Assembly (NCBI GenBank): GCA_964035545.1
Contig: OZ037769.1
Span: 6,757,429-6,817,428 of the forward strand
From: Bugula neritina
Lineage: Eukaryota; Bryozoa; Gymnolaemata; Cheilostomatida; Bugulidae
Direction of reading: 5' to 3'
DNA length: 60,000 bases
Part shown: one piece after another, positions 1 through 10,409 of the stretch
Layout of the letters: the number at the start of each line of letters is the position of its first letter
Numbering within the stretch: position 1 is the stretch's first letter
Notes under the pieces: model-generated
Told to the model about the DNA's origin: nothing
Seen by the model: the letters and a program-made list of their open reading frames with translations, nothing else
The model's database searches: none
Translations under genes and position numbers: made by a program

Positions 1-1296
1 TACACACAGAGTAAGTAATACTGTACACAGAGTAAGTAATACTGCACACAGAGTAAGTAATACTACACACAGAGTAAGTTATACTACACACAGAGTAAGT
101 AATACTGTACACAGAGTAAGTTATACTACACACAGAGTAAGTTATACTACACACAGAGTAAGTTATACTACACACAGAGTAAGTAATACTACACACAGAG
201 TAAGTTATACTACACACAGAGTAAGTAATACTACACACAGAGTAAGTAATACTACACACAAAGTAAGTAATACTACACACAGAGTAAGTAATACTACACA
301 CAGAGTAAGTAATACTACACACAGAGTAAGTAATACTGTACACAGAGTAAGTTATACTACACACAGAGTAAGTAATACTACACAGAGTAAGTAATACTAC
401 ACACAGAGTAAGTAATACTACACACAGAGTAAGTAATACTGCACACAGAGTAAGTAATACTGTACACAGAGTAAGTAATACTACACACAGAGTAAGTAAT
501 ACTGCACACAGAGTAAGTAATACTGTACACAGAGTAAGTTATACTACACACAGAGTAAGTTATACTACACACAGAGTAAGTTATACTACACACATAGTAA
601 GTAATACTACACACAGAGTAAGTAATACTACACACAGAGTAAGTAATACTACACACAGACTAAGTAATACTGCACACAGAGTAAGTAATACTACACACAG
701 AGTAAGTTATACTACACACAGAGTAAGTAATGCTACACACAGAGTAAGTAATACTACACACAGAGTAAGTAATACTACACACAGAGTAAGTAATACTGCA
801 CACAGAGTAAGTAATACTACACACAGAGTAAGTAATACTGCACACAGAGTAAGTTATACTACACACAGAGTAAGTAATACTGCACACAGAGTAAGTAATA
901 CTACACACAGAGTAAGTAATACTACACACAGACTAAGTAATACTGCACACAGAGTAAGTAATACTACACACAGAGTAAGTTATACTACACACAGAGTAAG
1001 TAATGCTACACACAGAGTAAGTAATACTACACACAGAGTAAGTAATACTACACACAGAGTAAGTAATACTGCACACAGAGTAAGTAATACTACACACAGA
1101 GTAAGTAATACTACACACAGAGTAAGTAATACTACACACAGACTAAGTAATACTGCACACAGAGTAAGTAATACTACACACAGAGTAAGTAATACTACAC
1201 ACAGAGTAAGTAATGCTACACACGGAGTAAGTAATACTACACACAGAGTAAGTAATACTACACACACACAGTAAATTATACTACACATAGAGTAAG
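1..1296. repeat. 21-bp minisatellite array
   Basis: About 60 head-to-tail copies of a 21-bp monomer, typically ACACACAGAGTAAGTAATACT, with substitutions (GTAAGTTATAC, TGCACAC, TGTACAC) and a few shortened monomers near 376-390 and 1262-1285. Because 21 is a multiple of three, some frames stay open and give artificial periodic peptides; these are not genes. Every monomer carries GAGTAAGT on the plus strand, which resembles a 5-prime splice site. The array runs off the left edge of the window. Confidence 0.97.
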
Positions 1297-1337
1297 TAAT
1301 ACTTGTGATACATCTAGAGTGTTATATTTGCACGCAG

Positions 1338-1507
1338 GATGTCCATCAAGATATATACTCAACGCTGTCAGATCTCCGAGATGAAAAGCGTACAATAGAA
1401 GAGCAAGTGACCGAAGAGCCTGACAAATTACAGCAAACCCTTCTCCAGCAAAGACTGGCTAGCATTGACAGCAAGATTGATGAGCAATTATATAACAGAC
1501 GAAAAAG
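1338..1507 (+). CDS. Penultimate exon of an unrecognised coiled-coil protein
   Basis: A 170-base open stretch bounded by a 3-prime splice site (TTTGCACGCAG at 1327-1337) and a good donor (AAAAAG followed by GTATGT at 1508). Read from the first base it gives 56 codons plus two bases. The peptide is charged and heptad-like, rich in Glu, Gln, Lys, Arg and Leu, for example QQRLASIDSKIDEQL, which suggests an alpha-helical coiled coil. The trailing AG joins the first A of the exon at 4021 to make an Arg codon, and that exon then reaches a stop. The upstream part of the gene must lie beyond the minisatellite, outside the window. I do not recognise the family; small scaffold or complex subunits with a C-terminal coiled coil would fit. 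The open frame and matched splice phases are seen directly; the transcript is inferred. Confidence 0.6.
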
Positions 1508-4020
1508 GTATGTTGCCCACTCCTTGCGTTTATCGTTTATTTGTAATCTTCTGTAGCATGAAATATCTTCAACTTTCTTTAAGTATAAGCTTTTCTCTAG
1601 ATTTTAGGTTTCTGTGATTTTTCTATCACGAAAAATGTGATGGCGAAAATAATTTTTATATAATTTTCAGTTTAATAAATGTTGCTGTTCCTATTTTACT
1701 CATTGTTAGTTTGAAACTAGCTAAAGCCTTGCCAGTAGAAGGAACTTAACAGAGTTTCTTAGTACGCATTAGTCGGTAAGGAAATTGATAGAACTTAAAG
1801 TATTGAGTAATGTTGGCTGTACTTGGTCAAGTTTTATAGAGTCTACTACTAGTCATGTATCAGATTACTAGCTTACTCTTCTACATATACTTGTACTGTT
1901 CATTTATTGTGACTCAACTGTGCAGGTACAGCAAACACACACTCGCCTACCAGGTAAATAGTTGATCACAGAGACCGTAGATTTAGTTCAGCCATGCTAT
2001 GCCAGCATTGCATCATCCTTTCTCATCCAATCAGCTGGTTGCACGTCACATTCATACATCAGGGTTTATCAGTTATGAGATAACTCTAGTCATCAGTTGT
2101 GTACACTTGACCTTTCTATGATCATGAGGGCGATTTGTAATTTAATATGCAGTGTATGTTTTACCTGGAGTTTTGTCTTCTATGCAATTCCTGATTTGGA
2201 CAAAGTGACTCGACCTGCAAACTGGTGATTTGAAACAGCATGGTGTATAACCTTTCAATTACATTGAACAGTAGTAGAGAAATTTTGATAGCACAAGTTC
2301 TGCAAATGCCTTTAGGAAATTTTAGTTTAATCTATAAGAACATAACTAAGTTTGTGAGTTGTTCATCTAAAACCCTGGTTTTATTTTTCAAATTTCTCTG
2401 TTGCCCCACCTACCTTCTTTTATTCGGATCTGTGAACCATAGTGTGGTAGTTGAGAGTTCTTTATAAGCTGGCCGGTATCTCTCAGGCTCTCAGTCTATA
2501 TTTTGGATCCAACAAATTTAACTTTGAAATCTTTAGTTGGAAGATTTAACTTCTCAACTTGGGATTTGTTTAATTTTTCTGTCACAGCTTGAAACAATGT
2601 TATTCAATTTACTTGCAACTTTTGTCACTAGACAATGTGGCTGCCGTCATTCACATCACTTCAGTTAAATACATACGTAGTGCTCACTTTATGAGATTGA
2701 TATGTGGTAGAATGCATTCAATTATTACTCAAATCCTCCATAATATCGCTATGCAGTTGTGTGTATCCTCATACTTGTTGAGGAGTTTTCATTCTTCAAT
2801 ACTAAGCAGTTCTCTCTTGACCTCTTAACCCTTTGGGCTAATATTTTTGTGTCAAATTCTCAGAACTCGTCCCCAACCGTTGCCGAGGCAATTATCTAAT
2901 GACAGTCGTCGTTATCAGATGTACTCACCGGGTAAGAATGAGACTAACACAACGTAACCATCTGTTTTAGTTTGGTGATGCTTCTAAAAGTAACAGCAAT
3001 TTATGCAGAGAGTTTTGTTTACCTGCAAATAAGTCTCTCAGTTTGGTGACTAATCAGTTTTAGTTCTGATTTCGTAGTTTCTGCAGCGATTCCACTGCAT
3101 CACTCACTTCAATACACTTGTGGCTGTAACACTCCTACTAAGTTGAGATGCCTTAGCACTTACCATTGCCATAACTTAACAACCGCAAAAAGTTGCTGCA
3201 TAATTTTGTCTAGTTTAACTTTTTTTCAACTCTGCTTATGCATTGCATCATTACCTTGGTGAGTTTGTATGATCTAACTTGTCTACACTTTAAAGTTAAC
3301 TTTTTTTTCATTTTGCTGCACTTTATTTACAACACACCATGTTATATACGTCATGTTTTATGGAATGCTCCAGTATTGACTGTTAAGTTTTCCTTATGTA
3401 ATTTTGATCTATATCTCCCCTACCATGTTGACTAGCTCTACAGAAATTTTCGGCACAACTCCTGCTTTGTTTAACAAATTTGAAGATCAGAACTCTAGCT
3501 CACTAGGTTTGAAATTAGTGCTTTAATATGGCAGTTGGTTTTTGACATCCTTGTGGCACTGCCTTATAATCTAGCTACTCCCTTTTAAAGTGTTTTATAG
3601 AATAATATTTGTAGATAATGCTTATAAAAGTAATTTCTAGCTTTTTGGCAGCTTGCTTGCTTTCTGATGCTTAAAATGTACAGTCTACTCATGCCTTATG
3701 CTGTGTGACTAAAGATTATACACTATCAATTATACCCATCAAATAATTAAAACCTACCTCATTAGGTTTTTAGGTGTATTAAAGTTGCCCTATAGATAAT
3801 ATGTTGTGTATGCTATATGCATTATATACTATATATTGCTTACACTATTTATTATGAAGCCTACTATATATGATAAATGTTATATTCTACATCCTGTGTA
3901 TAATATATCTAGGATATACATAGCTGTACTCTACATAATATATATGCAATAGTTGGTATATAGTCATACTTGTCAGTCAATGTATGTTTTGTGTATGTAA
4001 TAAATTTGTTTTTCCTTACA
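1508..4020 (+). other. Putative last intron (2.5 kb)
   Basis: This interval runs from the donor at 1508 to an acceptor with a strong pyrimidine tract (TTTGTTTTTCCTTACAG) at 4020. It is AT-rich and full of stops. Short open stretches at 2240-2467, 2589-2828 and 3238-3435 show no recognisable protein. TTAACCCTTTGGG at 2827 resembles a piggyBac-type terminus but has no clear partner. I see no further gene in it. Confidence 0.5.
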
Positions 4021-4057
4021 GATTCGCCCAAACTAGATGGCGAATGGGGTCGCAGTA
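4021..4057 (+). CDS. Terminal coding exon of the coiled-coil protein
   Basis: A short exon after a strong acceptor. With the split codon from 1507 it encodes Arg and then FAQTRWRMGSQ, followed by TAA at 4055-4057. The basic, Trp-containing tail continues the charged helix of the previous exon, and the frame works without adjustment. No canonical AATAAA lies within 500 bases; the nearest I see is at about 4692. Support comes from splice-site quality and phase compatibility only, not homology. Confidence 0.55.
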
Positions 4058-5399
4058 ACTCACAATTCTCATAATGGGTGGTGTGTCCCTCTTGTCACAG
4101 AACCTGTTCCACTTATCTAGTTGGAGTCGTCTATCAATGTCAGAGACCCTAATATACTTTCTCGTGTGCTGAGCAATTATAGTTATGTAATTCTAGTGAC
4201 TCTCAGCCAGGACAGTAACTTATTTTACATTTTGTATATATATAGTTAATATATTTGTGCTAATCTCTGCAGCCCCACAGTTGCCTATATTCACATGTAA
4301 CCACTGTGCTGCTTTCACTTTTATTATTCTTTTAAATGTCTTTATAGTAGGTAATAATTGAAATTTAACTGAAAAAACTTAGTCTTTATGAATTTTTATA
4401 ACTCATTTTTAATTTCATATATTTCCATATTTAGTGATTCCTACTCTAATGGCACAGCTCTGTCCTTCACTAAACTGCACAGCATTTGATTATTTTCTTT
4501 TTAATGTTTTTCTAATTACTATGACCACTGTTGACTCACTCGAAATATATGAGTACCTTATGCCAGCTTACAAACCAGTTTCAGTTTATGAAAAATTACC
4601 AAAACAGCTGCAGGTAGAAGACTCCTATCAAAAAGTTACCTGCATGAATATAGTATATAGGCTATTTTGGTAGAGTTTAGAATGATGGCCTAATAAATGT
4701 GATGTTAGGTAGAGTATTTACTCATAATTTTCCTGTTCAACCTAAGAAGTAGTTTTAGCCTGTTCAAAAATTTATTCCATCAGAGCTATTGAGTATAGAC
4801 TGTCCTTGTAAATATCAATCATTATAGTGCTAGGAATAGAAGCTGGGTATCGGTGTAATGATAAAGTGATAGTGATATTGCAACATTGAAGGTTGAATAG
4901 TTGCAAGTAAGTTTGTAATTGATGCTGCTTGTTCATGCAAAGGGTTTCATCCCTGCAAGCCCTTCACCCCATAGCCATTACTCTGTGCATCTAAACTAAG
5001 TGCCTGAGTTCACAAACCTGTATCTTCAATGTCTTGCTTCTTGGTACTCAACCAGATTATAACTCACGTATGACTAGTTTGCAAAATATGGAGGCATAAT
5101 TTGAGTTGTGATCTAAACTAATATAACACTAAGGTTTAGCTTACTATAAACAGGTAATTCCATTTTACCATATTCATATTTTTACATGTCTATGTAACTT
5201 GAACCTAGCCGTAAATGCTGCTGTCAAATGTTGAAAATATTTTTAGTTAGCAGATTGTAGTAAGCAAGGTGAATCTTATACAGTCTGCATGTGCAAGGTA
5301 TAGAACATAGGTTGTAAAATCATATCCAAGTTGTTCGGTTTTTTTGTATTTAATCATTTGGCCTTGGTTTTAAAGTTAACTTAGTATGCATACATACTG
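4058..5399. other. AT-rich spacer or 3-prime UTR, no gene seen
   Basis: The first part may be the 3-prime UTR of the gene ending at 4057. The open stretch at 4434-4673 has no recognisable features or splice support. I see no RNA gene or clear transposon here. Confidence 0.4.
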
Positions 5400-5562
5400 A
5401 TGTTCACTGAATTGAATATTTAAAGTGGTGTCTTACATAATAAATACATAGCTCATATGTTTGTTATCAAAGAGAGTATTGTTTATGCCTGAGGTACATC
5501 ATGTACTTCTTTGAAATACTAATTGATCATAACAATTACAAATATTATAAGTAAGGTAAACC
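5400..5562 (+). repeat. Dispersed repeat, inverted copy at 10195-10347
   Basis: TGTTCACTGAATTGAATA through the CATGTACTTC area matches the reverse complement of 10195-10347, including the shared block around CAAAGAGAGTATTGTTTATG. Identity looks moderate to high with small gaps. Together with the partner it flanks the first BIR gene, but its centre differs from that of the larger inverted duplication, so it is probably an independent dispersed element. Confidence 0.65.
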
Positions 5563-5873
5563 AAATAATTGGTTCCAGTATCACACTGCTAAATTTTCAT
5601 CAATTTTAGTGTGGTAAACTTTATTTACAAGCTCTAGTAACCATGTATTCATGATGGCTTTTGCTGTAGCTTTGTACAGTTAGTAGTGGTTGAATATGCA
5701 ATGTCTAAAATGGCAACACTTTTGGAGAACTCTAAAGTTGAAAACATCCTTGGCCATTTTAGTTGTTTTATTTCAGTGCTAATATCTACTACTGGCGATA
5801 CCAAAGGGTTAAAGATCACTCTGGGCTATACTCGTTTGCCTATATTATACTGCATGCGGCCAACACCACCCGA

Positions 5874-5950
5874 TGACGTCACACGCTCGATCGATTCTAG
5901 GCTTTGATTGGTGGAACAATTGTCATACTTGTCAACATTCAATATTTAAA
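5874..5950 (+). promoter_or_regulatory. Candidate promoter of the first BIR gene
   Basis: A locally GC-rich patch in AT-rich DNA holds a perfect CRE palindrome (TGACGTCA, 5874-5881), an inverted CCAAT box (GATTGGTGG, near 5907) and a TATA-like AATATTTAAA near 5940. About 430 bases downstream lies a donor (CTG then GTAAGC at 6379) that is conserved in the inverted gene copy. The order CRE, CCAAT, TATA-like, donor fits a promoter with a noncoding first exon. This is inference from motifs; no start site is demonstrated. Confidence 0.35.
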
Positions 5951-6378
5951 TGGCATTACTGCTCACTGAACTAGAAATATAATGTCTTTTCTAGTTCATT
6001 GTTACTGCTGTTAACTAAGAAAAGTGTTGTTGGCAGGTATGTGTGGAACCTTCCATTGACTAGAATGTTCTTTCTCGCGAATATTCGTGTAGAGAGTAAT
6101 TAATCATTCAGTCTTTTCAGTTTCTACAGCGCAGTTGTAATAATAAGTTGTTAAGTATATTTTCACTTTAGCTCTGGTAATATACTAGATTGACTCCATC
6201 ATCATTTTGCAGTTTATTGTGAAACATGCCTTTACTGCCAGCTGATACTTTTGGAAAATCTGAAATTCTATGTTGGCAACGACACGCTACTGCTTTGCAA
6301 GAACTCTTCTATGTGATGTACAAACTTTGCTTCACTAATTTCAGTTGATAACATCTGAATTAGGCAATATATGCACTG

Positions 6379-7265
6379 GTAAGCTCAGTTTAAAAATTAT
6401 ATTCTGTGATCGGTGTGTTACTATTAGATAATTATGCTATTAGCATTTCATTTCCTGAAAATGAATCGCTAGTTTTCACTGTGACTTGAGGTTGAATATC
6501 TCGCTCAAAGTCATTTGTCAACATCTTGATCTAGTTCTACTTCAACTTGTTTTCAGAGCTTTGAGGTTTTTCAAAATTAAAATATATACTTTTAAGCATC
6601 AATTGTGAATTTTTAGCAGTTATACTTGAAGTTATACAGCCATTTTGGTTTTCTCATTTGTATCTGCAGAAACTGCCAGTTTTTTACAATTTACGTAAGT
6701 GCAAACACAAACGTGATCACCGTAATGCACAAACAAATCGAATCTAGGGCCATAGGTTTTTTTTGGTGCCCCAGTTGGTAATGAAAATCACTTGAAGCAG
6801 CACTGAGTTGGTGGTAACTGAGTGCTTTGGTTTGGGTAAAATGTCGAGTTGAGAGTTGGGATGCAGATGTGCTTACTATCAATGAACTATAACTAGGTTT
6901 AGTTTATTACATACTGGTAAAAACACTGCACTCGGTCACTCCCAACTAGTGTCGCTTCTACTGATATTTCTTGGTAATCCCTGGTTTAGTTGGACATTTT
7001 AATATTGTTTAACTTTCAACTTCAAGTCAATAAATTTGTTAAATTTTTCTTGTCTCATTGCCATGCCAATTTCGTAAACGGTAGGCTATATAGGCTATTG
7101 CATTGCATTTTTTCGACTGCTATTTGTAATGATTTGTAATTTACTGATCATTCCATAAATGTGAATTAAAACTGTTTCTAATTAGGTAATTTTACTTTTG
7201 CCTTAGTCTTTTAAGTTAATATGAGAACTTTTTTCAAATGTTTTTAGAATGCTTTTTATTTGTAG
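6379..7265 (+). other. Putative 5-prime UTR intron of the first BIR gene
   Basis: The donor CTG|GTAAGC at 6379 and the acceptor CTTTTTATTTGTAG at 7265 are both conserved in the inverted copy (donor at 16152, acceptor at 15614). The exon after the acceptor starts 33 bases before the ATG at 7299. Conservation of both sites in two diverged copies is the main support. Confidence 0.5.
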
Positions 7266-7298
7266 TGAGAGTAGTTAGTGTCTGGGGATTTACAACTC

Positions 7299-8129
7299 AT
7301 GGCCAGTCACTCAACACAAAATTCTAAGCCAGTGCTCAGAGAAGACCAGTATGTGGAGTTTGAGGAAATTGTGGGTGTCAGTGTGGAACGCCTTACTAGA
7401 TTTAGCACTAAGGACTTCAGGAACTATGTTTACGCCCTAAATTATACAAAAATAGCATTTGTAATGCTATTTGAGCTGTTTCGAAGAAAAACTTTTTTTT
7501 TCAATAGTGGTTGGCCTCACCTTTCATCAGCGAACCTAAGAATTATTCAAATGGCGAATGCTGGCTTTTATTACGAGGGGGTGAGAGATAAAGTTAGGTG
7601 TGCATTCTGTCAAAAGACTAAGGAGGACTGGAAGCCGACAGACATTCCAGAATTAGAGCATAAAAAGTTACGAGAAGATTGTCGCTTTATTCTTGGGAAA
7701 CCTTGCGGGAATGTAGCTTGTGAGCAGCCATTTCTTGAAGCCTATCGCTCTTTAAGCTACTCAGACTTGGCAAGCATAACAAAGTTTGGTCCTCACTCGT
7801 CACATGTAAATGCTGATGACTTAGTAAAAAATGATGATATGGACAGTTTATGTATTTCTACTCTTATACCTGTGGAACCATATTATGCTGTACTCTCTCG
7901 GCGAATACAAACATTCCTTGCTAAAAGATGGCCTCGAAATGGGGTCTTCTATGAAAAACTAGCTGAAGCAGGGTTCTATTTTACTGGAAAACTTGACTAT
8001 GTGGCATGTTACTTTTGCTCCGTCTCACTGAATAGATGGAATGAGAAAGATGACCCTTGGGAAAGGCATGCCCAAGAAAACTCGGGGTGTCCATATTTAA
8101 TAAACAATAAGCCAGAGTTGGCTGATTAA
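7299..8129 (+). CDS. Two-BIR IAP-like protein without RING
   Basis: A 276-residue ORF; the start is the ATG at 7299, which aligns with the ATG of the inverted copy. BIR1 has C101, C104, H121 and C128, BIR2 has C237, C240, H257 and C264, both with exact C-x2-C-x16-H-x6-C spacing, and each is preceded by the BIR hallmark of an aromatic residue before EAGFYFTG-like text. An N-terminal helical region precedes BIR1. BIR domains bind caspases or IAP-binding-motif peptides in the cytosol, so a binding or inhibitory role is likely from family knowledge. The ORF stops at 8127-8129, just before the relic of a RING domain, so E3 ligase activity is not expected. It lies in the left arm of the inverted duplication. 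It could be an expressed short IAP or a young pseudogene; the open frame through both BIRs argues for recent constraint. Confidence 0.8.
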   Translation: MASHSTQNSKPVLREDQYVEFEEIVGVSVERLTRFSTKDFRNYVYALNYTKIAFVMLFELFRRKTFFFNSGWPHLSSANLRIIQMANAGFYYEGVRDKVRCAFCQKTKEDWKPTDIPELEHKKLREDCRFILGKPCGNVACEQPFLEAYRSLSYSDLASITKFGPHSSHVNADDLVKNDDMDSLCISTLIPVEPYYAVLSRRIQTFLAKRWPRNGVFYEKLAEAGFYFTGKLDYVACYFCSVSLNRWNEKDDPWERHAQENSGCPYLINNKPELAD

Positions 8130-8167
8130 ACTCCCAACAAAAAGTAGCCAATCACTCCGGGTACTGT

Positions 8168-8374
8168 AAGATGTATTACCATACAACCAGCTGACAGACA
8201 GGCTGCCAGCTATATTGGTCTCCCTGTGGTCATCTCATTTACTGTAAAAGATGTGCTGCAGCAATTTTTGACAGTTGTGACATTCCTTTCTACAACAACT
8301 CTATATCCATAAGCTGCTCGATATCTTCTTGCTCTAAATTTCTAACTGATATCTCTAGAGTATATTTGTTGTGA
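8168..8374 (+). pseudogene. Decayed RING-finger tail of the IAP
   Basis: After the BIR stop codon and a further in-frame TAG, translation resembles the family RING. The first part reads in the BIR frame (a Cys pair region, then ...YIGLP), and a one-base shift at CTCCCTGTGG is needed to continue with CGHLIYCKRC and a later SCS..SC stretch. Intact copies here read CTCCCGTGTGG at that place, so one base is missing. The final hydrophobic tail and a TGA at 8372-8374 match the usual IAP C-terminus in position. Two stops plus a frameshift make it nonfunctional. Confidence 0.7.
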
Positions 8375-8765
8375 CAGTAAGCAGTTGCAACTGCAGGGTA
8401 GATATAGACCTCTAATGTTTACACAATACAAAGCATGTATACTGTTATAGTGTAGTATATAATATTCACAGTTATTTGTAGTATATAATTTGCATATATT
8501 GTATGACAGCACTTAACAAAGCTAAGAAATAATTCCAAGACATGTTAGGTTCTGTTGCTAATTTGGTGTGCACTTTTATATTCATGCCATCCGTATAAAG
8601 TGGTGCACATTGCTTTTTACATGGCTGTTATATTTCTACTTGCATTAATTTCTGATTTGTGTTTCTTGTTCCAGTTCTTATTTTTAGTTCATATACAAGT
8701 TGTGCCATTGTTCATATCATATGCATCTTAATTTAAAATTCTGCAGGAAATCTATCAAGATGTCA

Positions 8766-10409
8766 TTATTTTAAAATAATATGTAAATGTCTGGTAGGCT
8801 ATTTTATCTGGAATGTTATTAATATACTTTATATTTATAATGAGTTGTGCAAACCATTTTATCCAAACTGCCAAGCAAAATGCTTTGCTAACCGTAGTTG
8901 TGTAAAAGTCATAATGCATGCACACACTCTAATCATTTTATGTGTCTTACATGTTTATTGCTGTACTGTTGTAATAGACTAATAATAGATGCAGGTGTTC
9001 CAATACATTGCCGTTACATTATATTATGTTTTGTGGGTTTTTTTTCAATAAAAAAGTCAGTATGTTCGTGAACTGCATGAATATAATATTATAATAATAC
9101 AAAACATTTATGTGAAATACTTGACTTTAGGATAACGATAGATCACCCTGCTACTCTGTTATGAGTAGTTTATAAAAGGCACAAGTCCAAAGCAATCAGA
9201 TGCTTATATAATAACTAGTCCTTTCGAGATAAAACAGTTTAATTGCTCAAAAGATTTCATCATTGCTATATTGGAGAGCTGACCACTAAGGTTGCTTGCA
9301 TATTCTCTAGATTCTAGGGTCTGTAATTTCTACAGATTTGTTTTTTCTGAAAACCAGCTTCTATATGGTATGCATAAAGAAAGTTTCCAGCCTTAGATTA
9401 TAGTTTTGCTCTTGAAGTATTTGAAATATAAAAATGGTATATTTCTCCTATTGATTAAAATCACTCCCATATATAAGATTCCCTGCCTTGTGTGAGCCAC
9501 AATGAGGAATGAAACGTAACATTGAATTCGTAGTACATATATACCTAGAAGTATAATTTTAACTTAAGTCATATGTTTGAGACCAGATTCTCTAGCTGCT
9601 ATAATAAGTAGAAATTTTTAAACTTCTTTAGTCATACTATGTTTCATGAGCAGACAACTTCTTATGCTTTGAGTAACGCTCACTACATATATAAAAAGAA
9701 GTCCGCACAAACTTCACTCGTACAGCTTCATGTATTTTTCAAATCAACTCAGCACTTTTCATAACTTGAAAGGGAAGCAGCACTATAATATTACCTGTCA
9801 CTAGTGATATAATATAATTTATGTAGGATGGTTGACAACAATATAATTGTTGGAGGAAATTGCCTAGAATGTTTAACCATTTGATATTACAGCACAATAT
9901 ACCAAGACTGATCTCTATTGCATCTTTTGCTGTGTTTATGACAGTCTGTGTGGTAATTTAGTAAGCGATATAGCTAACTGCTAATACCAACTGAGTAAGC
10001 CAGTTAATTGCACTTATAACATAGAATTTTGGAAAGTTTACTTTAAGCATCAGTATGGCTGTGTCCTCTTCTATAAATGACTATGATATCAATATGACCA
10101 CTTGCTAATTCAAGGAAAGTTATGCAGTATCCTATACCTACAGCTCACCAGCATACTAACCTTTCTAATGGAAAAAAGCAATTATTCAAATTTTGATAAT
10201 CAATTACTCGTGCAATAATTTTTTCATAGAAGTAGATGTACCCCAGGCATAAACAACACTCTCTTTGATTATACAAACATAATTATGGACTACGTGTTTA
10301 TTGTTTAAAACACCACTTTAATTATTCCAATTCAGTGAACATCAGCGCGTTTACAAATCAACAATTTAAGCCTAGCTTGTAAAAATGGCTTTTAGAAGCC
10401 AAGCAAAAT
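8766..10409. other. AT-rich spacer of the inverted duplication
   Basis: No coding exon, RNA gene or clear transposon end is visible apart from the dispersed repeat at 10195-10347. Similarity between the two arms fades beyond 8765. The matching interval on the other side (12526-14130) has almost the same length but I could not align it by eye. Confidence 0.4.
10195..10347 (-). repeat. Inverted copy of the 5400-5562 repeat
   Basis: Reverse-complement match to 5400-5562, ending near AATTCAGTGAACATCAG. No protein is encoded. Confidence 0.65.

Larger units (their letters stand above)
6360..8765 (+). repeat. Left arm of a large inverted duplication
   Basis: This segment matches the reverse complement of 14130-16190 through the 5-prime intron, the BIR coding exon, the RING relic and 3-prime flank. 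Anchors include GTAAGCTCAGTTT near 6379, CCCCAGTTGGTAAT near 6770, AAGTCAATAAATTTGTT near 7025, the whole BIR ORF, and ATCTATCAAGAT near 8755. The left arm has extra material around 6790-6965. Divergence is too great for a recent event. Extra length comes from indels rather than gene content. Confidence 0.85.

Noticed and set aside
1-1290. Long periodic ORFs on the minus strand (CSITYSV repeats)
   Set aside because: They are products of a 21-bp tandem repeat whose length is a multiple of three. No start, splice or domain support.
1-1296. Possible CRISPR array
   Set aside because: Direct tandem monomers without unique spacers, in a eukaryotic genome.
2827-5815. A single piggyBac-like element from TTAACCCTTTGG to CCAAAGGGTTAA
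   Set aside because: Only about eight terminal bases match and TTAA is common in AT-rich DNA; the interior would include a coding exon. More likely two unrelated ends or chance.
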